Translations under genes and position numbers: made by a program
Assembly: GCA_917880885.1 (NCBI GenBank)
Contig: OU862913.1
Coordinates: forward strand, 29,769,286 to 29,833,285
Source of the DNA: Limnephilus marmoratus
Lineage: Eukaryota; Arthropoda; Insecta; Trichoptera; Limnephilidae
Direction of reading: 5' to 3'
Length of the DNA: 64,000 nucleotides
In this document: in pieces, positions 44,801 through 56,800 of the stretch
How the letters are laid out: every line of letters begins with the position of its first letter
Numbering within the stretch: the stretch's first letter is position 1
Notes under the pieces: generated by a model
Told to the model about the DNA's origin: nothing
What the model saw: the letters and a program-made list of their open reading frames with translations, nothing else
The model's database searches: none

Positions 44801-47800
44801 AAATGGTCCCCGTAGCGGCGAAACCATACCGCTTCTCAAATTGAATTCATATCACGGACATATGAATATATCTGAACCTGCCCCAGAGAGCCTCGCTTGA
44901 ATCTAAAATATGTGACGTCATCATTCTTGTCCTAACCAGCGCGGAACAAACATCCATACATTTTACGAAATAACACGCCAAAAACGGTAGCTTGTGCTAT
45001 ACATTATACCCACATATTATGTGCACATAGCGAATGTGGGCGGTACTCCAGTGGGCTCGTCGCTGGTTACAGGGGTAAGTTAATTATGAAACATTTGTAA
45101 AAGTGTCTTAACTAAACACTGCAATAAAATATTGCTATGTGAATAGGGGCGAATCTTTTTGGGGCGAGCATTTGACCTTCGCAAATATGTTATTAACGTG
45201 GCAAGCAATTCGCGCTCCCATGTAAAAAGGTCTATTCATTCAAATTTTTTCAGCAGATTTTGCTTTTAAGAACCATATGGTGATATTATTATAATGCGAG
45301 AAGCCTATATACTGTCGGATTGATTTTTTAACGAATCACAGTCATCTTCCCCTCTTCGCCCTTCATGGTTTGGTTTTACCCCTCATCTGTATCTTCTCGT
45401 CTATCCATTTGGATGTCTATGATTCATATATATATTTTTTTAAATTTACCTGCGTGGAATCACCTCTCGACGTTAGTGCACACCCAGTATTTTCGTAGAT
45501 TTATAAAAAGTTACATAAAAAAAAAATTATATCAAAAATTATTACGGTATGATGTTTTGAGTTTTGAATTCGCACTTCGGACAAAATTTAAATCTATTTT
45601 TTAAAAACATCTAATGGAACGCGCTGAGTTATGATTGAATAGGAACCGGTTTCGTCAATCCGCCCCTGATTGGGGTAAGTTATTCCCCCCGGAAGTAAGA
45701 AAACGGAAGGAAGTAGACTGAATAATGGTGCATTTTTTATCGTCCACTAACTTTCTCGAGTCACGCACAGCATTATAACTATAGTTACTTATTTACCAGG
45801 AATACGCAAGGCGAAAATGCATATATTCTTAAAGTGCCTTATATCATTACTAGGGATTGCAATCCCGCAGCTTTTATTAATCCCACAATCCCGCACCTTC
45901 AAAGCGCGGATCCGCGGATCCCGCAAGTTAAAAATTTGGCGCTAAAACTTTCGCGTAAATCGAGAGTAGCACGAGCGCAATGTTACCGTTTAGCACAAGA
46001 TAGCCCGCCTGCCGCCAACCGCTAGTGGCGCTAGTCGCCGGCCACTAGAGGATTAGTCTTTGATGTATTTTTTGTGAATGTCTTTGTAGTTAGTAGTTGC
46101 TTCAGTGTGGTGGGCATGTAGTTATATAGTTTGGTTGCGTAGTACTTAAAGTTTCTTTGCCCGTATGAGGTATGAGTTATCGGTATGTTTAATGTTTTTT
46201 TGTGTGGAGGCCCTGGTTTTACTTTAATTGAGGTTGCATTTGGAATGTGAAGTTTATGTTGGAAAAGGATAGTAGTACAGATTATAGTAATAATAGTAGC
46301 ATCTAAGAGAAAGTTGTGATTTGATTATTAGTCATTATATGAATAAGACTGAATTAAAAATATAAAACTGTTAGGAGTAAGTGTAAAATTAAACAAAACT
46401 ATTAAATTATGCCAATTATTTAAAGATGAATCTGAGAAAACAGATTACTAATTATTTAGATAATAGAAAACTTAATTAATACAAAAGAATTAATTTCTGT
46501 TGCTTAATGTAAGAAATGTTAAATAAAAGTTGATTTTTACCCAAAAATCTGTAGTTTCAATTTTATCTTATAACTTATAAAATCTGTAGTTTCAATTTGA
46601 TTTTAAAACTTATAACATTATTTCAAAGATGCGGGATCCCGCGGGATCCGCGCGGGATTGAGCAATCCCGCATATCAATCCCGCGGGATTGAATTAGCTG
46701 CGGGATTGCAATCCCTAATCATTACGAATGTATGCAATAGGCATTAAAATAGCTTGTCAAACAATGTCTAGAAACGGTGTAATTTAGGGCATATGTGTTG
46801 TTTGAATTTTTTTTATTTAGCGAATAATTTTCAAAAGTCAAAAAATTTGATCAAGTGAAATTATCACAGATATTGTCAACCATTAAATAAATATTTTTTC
46901 GATTTATTTCTTACATGTGTTCATACATTTATATTTAAAAAAAAAGATTTTAATTACTGAAGCGATCACGCGTAATAAATAAATTTGACTGGATTGCACG
47001 CGATTTCCTAGAAGACCATTTTCTAATTTTTCGCCAAAATTAAAAAAATCGTACCTTCGAATTTTAACATGGAAATATAAAAAACTTATAGTGCTATATA
47101 ACCAATGAATTAACCTGTAATTTACCGTTTATCTCATATTTGTAGGACTTATAAAAAAATAAAAAAAAAAAAACATCGTAAAGTTTATAACCGCGCGAAT
47201 CCTGCGTGTTGTTACTTTAAAACTGCCGTGAGGGGTACTTATTCGAGTCAACATAGAATATTTTCGATTTTTGTATGTTGTCTGTGATATATTTGATAAT
47301 GAAAGGTCATATCTATGGAAAAAGGACTCAATTTTAACCGTAAACAGCTGATCAAAAATTTGACGTGATAAAATTATTTCAAAAATTTATTTTTAACATC
47401 GTTCTAAAATAGTCTACAAAGTTCGGATTTGTGACATCTATGGTCATAATAGATAAAGCATTGCATTAGCTTCGTTTTAAAATAAATGGCTGGCCGGCAA
47501 AATGTTTGAAATAATTACAATAAATATTTGTATTCAGACTTTATGTCCGGGTTAAATCATCCCCACAGGAAAAACTATAAACCCTTTCACACACTTTTCC
47601 ATTAACGATTATCTAGTCAATCCACGTTATGCAATTGCACTATACAGAGTGTAACAGGCTCTACCCCGGGGATTTTAACCAGCGATTCCTGACCATATTT
47701 GGGGTAAAAAATGTAAATGAAATTTGTCTCCAGTGACTTTTTTGATGTCTTTTTAAAAATTTTTTTTTCTTTAAATTGTAACAAAAAAAAATTTCTTCCA

Positions 47801-50800
47801 CTTGTTGTCATTGGTCACTCAGCCGAGTAACCGACCAACCCCTCACCCCGCCTCCAACTGTCCAACACCTACCATTTTTTAATGTTTTTGTAGAAAAAAT
47901 AAATAAAAAAAATATCACCGGAGATCAAAATTTCATTTAAGTACATTTTTTACTCCAAATAATGTCAGGAATCGATGGTTAAAATCCCTCGGGTACGTTC
48001 TGTTACACCCTGTATACGTATAATAAATACAAAATAATACAAGAACAACATGTCAACGTACCAGAGACCAAATGGGAATATAATTCACCGACTCCAGATA
48101 TTTTCAGATCAGAGGGTTCGGCTCTGTGGAATTCCTAATTGAACCTATAAATCCTACTGATTCCTCAATATAAATATTTAAAAAATCTTTTGTAATCCTG
48201 CATGTATTTAAAATGACTGATTTTTGCATTTTATACATAAATTCTTTGACAAATAGGCATATTAGCCTATACTATTTTTGTTTTTTGGTGTGAAAAATTA
48301 TTATAGATATGTACAGTGTTGTAGATACTATTGGATTAGATAGGACCGGACTGTACTAAGTATTAGATTGTAAGTAGGTAAATTCGTTTTTTCCGAAATA
48401 ATTAATTTTATATTTTAAACATCTCAAAAAAATCAATTGGGTAAGTAAGGGTGAATAAAATTATATTGGTATGTCGTCCCCATGTGTAGTGTTGAATACC
48501 TCATGCGAAATGCACTACAAAGGTTACTTACAAAAATGTAAATTGTCCAGCCACCTCACAAATTATATTTGTTTCAACTCATTTTATTTGCATTACTACA
48601 AAAAGTTTTGTATTTAAACATTTGAACTTTGACCTTTTAACTTTGACCTCTGAACTTTGATCCCTGACCTTCGACCTTTGAATTTTAAACTCTGATCTTT
48701 GACTGAGCTTCGACCTCGACCTTTGCAATTTGACCTATGAATACATTGATATTGAAATTTTTTTTTAATAGTTTACGCTCTGAAATCTGATCCTTTGAAC
48801 TTTGACAATTTGAACTTTGAACTTTGACAATTGAACTCGGATCTGACTTCTGAGCTTTGATCTTTGACCTCTAAACTATGACACCTGAACGATGCACTTT
48901 GACCTCTGAACTTCAACCTAGACCTTTGAACTTTCACCTTTTCAATTTGACCTCTGAACTTTGATTCCTGAAATTCGACCTCTGAACTTTAAACTCTAAT
49001 CTTTGACTGAGCTTTGACCTCGACCTTTCCAATTTGACATATGAATTCATTTCTATCGATTTTTTAGTAGTTTATGCTATGAACTCTGATCTTGAACTTT
49101 TGAACTCTGATCCTTTGAACTTTGTCACTTTGACCATTGAACTCCGATCTGACTTCCGAGCTTTGATTTTTGACCTTTAAAATGACACCTGAACGATGAT
49201 CTTTGACCTCTGAACTATGATCTTTGAAATTTGAACTCTGGACTATGTCCTCTGATCTTTGACTATTTTTTCTAGTCTTCTGGACTCTGAACTTTGCACC
49301 TAGATATTTAAACTTTGGGACCTGAACTTCATCCTCTGAACCCTGAACTCTGATCTTTGACAAAATTTTTACCTCGACCTTTGGACTTTGAACAATGAAC
49401 TCCGATCGGACTTCTGCACTTTGATCTTTCATCTCTGTACTATGACATCTCCACGTTGATCTCTGACTTCTGAACTATGACGTTAGAAATTTGAACTCTG
49501 AACTGTGATCTTTAGCCTCTGAACTTTGACCTTTGAACTTTCCACCTAGACCTCTTAACTACGACCTTTGAACTTTTATCTTTTACCTCTGAACTTTGAA
49601 CTATGATCCCTTAACTTTATTTTATTTTTATTTTAGTTTTTTTATGGAAGCAGTCATACATATTTTATTAAAACAATCGCATGTTACATAGTTGCATGAA
49701 CCAGTTAAGTTTTCCGTTCGAAGGTGAAAAGTTTTTTGAAGGTCAAGTGTTCAAAATTTCATCAATCTCTGAAAAAATTGTTAAATGTAAATTTGTACCA
49801 AATCTATATATACATTACCCTTCTGGGTAGGTACGGCTATCATAATTTGAGTGATCTATGATTTACAGATTGTAAAAGGCGCATTGGACTCTTCGGTTCT
49901 TGGAGTGGCGGGGTGTCTTCTGTTCATCCCGGGCGTCACCGGGTGTTGCGGGGCCCTGCTGGGACGTCCCTCCCTGCTCTACCTGGTGAGTCCAACATTT
50001 CACTAAATCTATTCCCGGTCTGCCTTTTTCCCCACGAACAATAAGAAGTTTGCTTTGTGGAAAAATACAAAATACATTATGAAATATATTAAAAATATAT
50101 TGAAATATTAAAATCGTGATTTTTTCAGTACGCCCTCACAGTATCGGCAAGTCTCCTTCTTCAGCTGGCGTCCGGTCTGGCTCTCACTGTGTATAGGACA
50201 GAGGTAGGCACATGTAATCAACATCAGACTGATTACCCCATCTCCCCTTCTCCCTTCCCCCTACTCCCTATCCCCCCTACCCCATTTTCCCCATTTCCCC
50301 CTTTTCCCCCTACACCCCTTCTTCCTTTTCTATTTCTCATATTTTCCTCTTCTTCTCTACTCCCCTTCTCCCCTTCTCCCTTGCCCCTTTCTCCCCTCCT
50401 CCCCTATCTTTTTCTCTTCTCCATTTTCGATATTCTCCATACCCCATGCCTTCTTCCCTTCTCCACCTTCTTTCCTTCTCCATGTTCTCTGCCTTCTTTC
50501 CTTCTCCACCTTCTTCCCCTTCTCCACAATCTCCGCCTTCTTTCCTTCCACATTCTCCATCTTCTCCCTTCCCCACTTTCTCTGCCTTCTTCCCTTCTCC
50601 ACATTCTCAGCTTCCTTGACATTCTCCACCTTCTACCCTTCTTCACATTCTCTGCCATCTTTCCGTCTTGACAATCTCCACCTTCTCTATTTTCTCTGTC
50701 TTTTTCCCTTCTCCACATTCTCCATCTTCTTCCCTTTTACACCTTCTCCACACTCTCCACCTTCTTCCCTTCTCCACATTCTCAGCCTCCTTGACATTCT

Positions 50801-53800
50801 CCACCTTCTACCATTCTCCACATTCTTTCTGTCTTGACAATCTCCACCTTCTCTACTTTCTCTGTCTTTTTCCCTTCTCCACATTCTCCACCTTTTTCCC
50901 TTCTCCACCGTCTCCACATTCTCCACCTTCTTCCCTTCTCCACATTCTCAGCCTCCTTGACATTCTCCACCTTCTATCCTTCTCCACATTCTCCATTCTC
51001 TGCCTTCTTTTCGTCTTGACAATCTCCACCTTCTCTACTTTCTCTGTCTTTTTCCCTTCTCCACATTCTCCACCTTCTTCCCTTCTCCACCTTCTCCACC
51101 TTCTTCCCTTCTCCACATTCTCCACCTTCTACCCTTCTACCCTTCTCTGCCTTCTTTCCGTCTTTCCGTCTTGACTATCTCCACCTTCTCTAATTTCTCT
51201 GTCTTTTTCCCTTCTCCACATTCTCCACCTTCTTCCCTTCTCCACCTTTTCCACATACTCCACCTTTTCCACATTCTCCACCTTCTCCACATTCTCCACC
51301 TTTTCCACATTCTCCACCTTCTCCCTTCTCCAAATTCATAATGTTTGAAATGTTTGGTATAAATATTCTTACCATAACTATTTTATGTGTTGGGACTGCA
51401 AAATACTAGAAAATATATTTTGTTGACGTCCTTGTAAGTTATTTCAATTGCTTCTTTCAAAGCTTTTCAATTCTAGCATCATAATTTATTTAATTTTTTA
51501 TTTATTTTTTATTTTTTTTTTTAAATCAAAAAACAAGTCCTTTTTTTTTTTTTTTTTTTTACAGTGAATACCGCACAAGAATCTCAACTGCTCCCGTCTG
51601 GAGCCAGTGAGACTATGGCATCCCCAATTGGGGTATGTTGTGAGGCTGAAGGTAGTGGGGAGGGGAAGGAGGTGGGGAAGAGGAAGGTTGGGAAGTACCT
51701 GGCTATTCAGATCTGGTCACTAAACACGGCTAAAGCCATTTTCAAGCAACGTTTCAATTCTGAATGGTGGTCTTACACCAGGGCGATACTGATAGTATCT
51801 TCCACTCTGGTTCAATTGAATTGGCTTGTCAACAGGTGCTTATATTTTAATTACATATAGATTTTTACATTTAAAATTTACATCTTATATCTACAGATTC
51901 AACATTTTTTTTTATACATATTAATATCAATATAAATTTTTTTTTCCGATAACCAATTTTTCACCATATATTTAACCTTATTCATAGAATTACATTTCTT
52001 TATATTGTCAGGTAATAAATTAAATATCTTCGGTAATAAATTAATATCTTATAAATTAAATTCTTATTAATAATTCAAATTGAAGCCACACAAGTACTCT
52101 CCTTCCAGATAGAGTCCAAGGGCCGAAGCTGGCTGCACAGTCACATCATCAGGCATTACTCCGACTCCTCGACTCCGAGCTCCTCCAGGATCCTGTGGAA
52201 TGGGCTCTTCACCAGCCTCAAGTGCTGTGGAGTCAATAACTACAGGTGACTAACTAAAACACGGAAGTTAATGGTAAAAGAAGTAGTGAACGCCCGAGGA
52301 AGACATGGTACGATCGACTAAATTAATCAAATCTTTTCATATTTGAGTCGGTCATATAAAAAGACAAAATCACCGACTATGTATGAGATAATATATGAAT
52401 AAGATGAAGCAAGGAGTATGTGTGGCGACAGAGTTGTGCGGCGATCCATCCTGGGAAAAAATATTCAGATCTGGGAGATATACAGGGTTTTCCAATAAGA
52501 GGTGTTATTTTGATATTCAAAGAAAAATGGCATTAAAAAGAGGAAGGTATGCCGTTAATAGTGGAAAATAACATCAAGCAAATGACCACCACGACAACGC
52601 TTACAGGACATATCCTTTTCATGAAATTTTCCATAACCAAATCGCAAAGTGGCTGCCCTATGTCCTCGATAGCCTCACGAATTCCATCTTTGAGGTCTTG
52701 AATCGACGCTGGGCTGTTGGCGTAGACCTTCTCTTTCACGTGGCCCCAAAGGAAGAAGTCGCAAGGCGTTAAATCACAAGATATTGGTGGCCAATTGTGA
52801 TCACCTCTTCGAGAGATAACACGGTTCGGAAACTTTTCCCGTAAAAGAACAATGGTTTCATTGCTTGTGTGGCACGTAGCGTCGTCTTATTGAAAGTAAA
52901 CGTTGTCCAGATCAATACCATCCAATTCCGGCCATAAAAAATCATTAATAATTTCTCGAAAGCGCAATTCCATTCATCGTAACTGTTGCTCCAGCCTTAT
53001 TTTTGAAAAAGTAAGGTCCAATTTTAATAATTTCAATGCGTTGTTGAAGCGTGTATCGTTCCATTTTTATTAATGGCGTAGTTTCTGCTTGTCAAATGTC
53101 AAAAAATGATAGCTTCAAAAGTGACATCTACCGAAATAGCGGGCTATTCAAAATAACACCTCTTATTGGAAAACCCTATATTTCATCTTAACCCCTCAGG
53201 CTAAATTCTTCGTTTTTCGAAACAACTCATATATGTCTTATAGAAATCGATGTGTCTCCCTTACTAACATAGTAAAAAAACATGATATTAACGGTGGTAG
53301 AAAGAGTAAACACCATGCTTTATATCCAAATGCAAAAGTTAACCACAAAATAAATAAAATGTGCATCTTTTTGAAACCAAAATTTAATTATTATTGTTAA
53401 CTAGCTGGTATCCGGCATGCGTTGCTATGCCATTTAATAAAGAAATTGTTTCTCCCTGAGTGTCCTTTCCCATTCGTCCCGTTCACCTTCTTCCTCCCCT
53501 TCCTCCCCCGCATCCCCTTCCCATTCCTCCTCCTCCACCTTCCCTCTTCTCACTCTACTCCCCCCCTTCCCCCTTCCCCCGTCCCGCGAACCCCACTCCC
53601 GAGTTCCCCTCCCCCCTCCCGAGTTTTCCGCCCTCCCGTGTTTCCCTCCCCCCTTCTGCATTCCATTCAGTTTTCAAACAGCTCGCGTGCCACCTATCGC
53701 AATTTTTTATACAAATTTCATGATGTCGGAGCTCAACAGTGGTTTTATACAAAATAACGAACAAAAATAAAGAATAATTTAATTTGGTGCAGTCATTCGG

Positions 53801-56800
53801 AAGTTATGCGCATACATACATTTCGGCGATTCATTACGACGCCAACAAAGCACTCTTTTTAGGGTGAATTGCCTAATTAAAAAAAAAACATTGTTTCCAA
53901 GGCAACAATTTGTTTGCTTTTCTTCTGACGTTTGCAATTTTGTTATTCTGAACGAACCAACAATGACAACCATCAAAATATTAAAATTTAAATACGCGGT
54001 AATCCAAGTAATGTGGATATGTTTCTCGATTCAAAACCCTTAATTTAATATGTGCTTCAATTCGAGTGAACCCGAGTCTACCGTAACGAAGGGACGAACG
54101 TCAAATGATTGGCAGGAAAGTAGGTAGAACAGTTTGTATGGGAAAATGAAATTGTGGTTTTTACTATCTTCCCTGCAATTTTTCCATATTTTCTCACCGT
54201 TTAAACCTTCCCCGGACTACGACAAAAATTTCAAAACCAAAATCAGCTAATTCGCCCAGCCGTTCTAGAGTTTTAGCGAGACAAACGAACAGCAATAGAT
54301 TTTTATATATATAGATTTTTTCATGGAATGAAAAAATTGAGTGACAATAACGTTTATAACACATTCAGTTAATTTTAGTTACAAAAAACGTAAGGTTAGA
54401 CATTTAACTTGTTTCATATTTGCATGCAAAATTTTCATACTTTGTTATATAAAATTTTTAAGCATATTTTATTACCTTCCAAAAACAGTTTTTAGTTTTC
54501 GGATATTATTCCATTTATTTGCATTTTATTTCAAAAGCGGAAATATTTTGACCCTCTGGCGAAATTGGGTCGAGGCCTAAGGGATTAAAAATAATCAAAA
54601 CAATTGTTTTTTATTCCAATGCTTTTATTTATCCAGACACAAAAAGACGTATATTATGTACATACGAGGGTTGTCCCAAAAGTACCCGACCTAACCAAGA
54701 AAACACAAAAAATTTTGGAATTTTTTTTGTGTTTTATGAACATTGTCTCCTAACCAGAATTTTTTTTGTGTTTTATGAACATTGTCTCCTTTCAGGTCGA
54801 CACACTTTTCCCAGCGTTGTTTAATAGCTTCGATACCCTGTTTATAGTGAGAACCATCGAGCACCTCAAAATAGCCATCTACCGCAGATTCCACCTCTTC
54901 ATTATTGGCAAATCTTTTACCACCGAGCCATTTTTTCAAGTTTGGAAAAATTAAATAATGCGAGAGGTTAAATCTGGCGAATATGGTGCGTGAGGAAGCA
55001 ATTCGAACTTTAATTCATTGATTTTGGCCATCGGGATAACGGATGACTGAACTGGTGCATTCCGCTGATGAAACAACACTTTCTTTTTCGCCGGATGCGG
55101 CCGTTTTTTCTTGATTTCATCACTCAAATGCTCCAATAAGTTCGCATATTACTCGCCTTTGATTGTTTTGCCTTTTTGAAGATAATCAATAAAAAATTAT
55201 CCCATGAGCATCCCAAAAAACTGATGCCATGACCTTGCCTGCTGATGGAACTGTCTTTGCCTTTTGCAGCCGATTCTCCCCTTTTAGTCCATCGTTTTGA
55301 CTGTTTCTTCGTCTCAGGTGTGAAGTGACAACGTATGGTTTTGAATCAATGCAAAAACTCGGCTTTATTGCTGTGAAACATCGCCAAACACTCGATTGAA
55401 ATATCCTTACAAAGCTGTTTTTGGCCATTGTGAGCAAACGCGGCAGCCATCTTGCGCACAGCTTTCTCATGTCCAAATTTTCAGTCAATATGCGATGTAC
55501 AGCACTTTTTGAAATGCGTACTGTGTCTGCTAGCTCGCGCATTTTCAATTGATGGTCATTCAATACCATTTTGTGGATTTTCTTTACTTTTTCTGGCGTG
55601 GTCACCTCATTTGGTCTACCACTGAGATGTTCGTCTCGGCAGCTCGTACATCCTCGTTTAAACTCTTCCACCCAATATTTTATTGTTGTAAACGAAGAAG
55701 CAGACGCCCCCAGAGTAGAATCTAAACTCATCTTCGATATTGGTTGGACATTTAAAATTAAAGTTTTGTATCACATAATTTTGATTAATTTTTCCATGTT
55801 TACAAATTAACTGAGAGGGTTCACTTTTGATGGCTGCCAAAAACACACTAAACAACGTAGCGCCTTGAAACTTGAAACTTAGGACTTTTAAGGATGGTAC
55901 TTTCTACCATATTTTTTTTTAAAGCAACAATCACCAGAAGTATATCAGGTCGGGTACTTCTGGGACAGCCCTCGTACTTTCTACTATTTTTCTTTCTACT
56001 GAATTATTTAGGCTTAAATATAGTTTCAATAAACACAACAACTAAATCTCTATAAACAGTATGAAATAACGAATAACATGAAATGTTGTTAATACTGATG
56101 GCTTTTGTCATACCTACATAATCAAAGTTTCAATACAATACTGGTAACGCGTGACGTCAGCACTAACCATTCAGTAATGCCAACTTTACAGTGTGTTTTG
56201 ACGAGACGTTTAAAAATGCACTTTTCAATAATTTTTTAAGAACTCTACGTTTAATATTATGAAATAAAACTTATATATTCAGAATCAGCGTTTATTGGCC
56301 TGTATGAACATATTTTTTTAAAGCCATAATATTTTTCACTGGAGTTCCTTATTGTTAGAAGTGTCGGAAAAAGTCGAGCCGCCTGGTAGCTTTCATCGAA
56401 AACGCTGCCTAATCCTTTTGGGATATAACAAAACAATGCATGGTGGGATATTCCTCTTTTATACAAAAAAAGTCCGCGAAGGCATATATCTATCTTTTAC
56501 GGATAGCTTACTGTACTCACTCTATCTTCTAAAACAATGGTCACGTACATTGCGGTAATTGAAAAGTTATTTAGACGGATACAGTATTAATCCTTATTAA
56601 CTTGAATACGTAGTAAATAAGTAAATTAAAAATATTCATTCATGAAACCTGTTTGCAGTGACTTTGAAGGTTCCACCTTCCAGGAGAATAATGGAGCCAT
56701 GTTTCCCGCCTCATGCTGCGAGTCCAGTGGAAAAGCAGAACTGGTTTCCAACATAGAATGCAATCCATTCAAGAAGGTAAGATTGGAATTTCCATTATTT

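Noticed and set aside
49064..49432. 122-codon minus-strand frame
   Set aside because: It is a translation of the TTTGACCTCTGAACT minisatellite.
50189..51174. Long Ser/Pro/Phe-rich and Glu/Lys-rich open frames on both strands
   Set aside because: They translate a polypyrimidine tract; nearly all frames are open because stop codons need purine/T mixes that are rare there.
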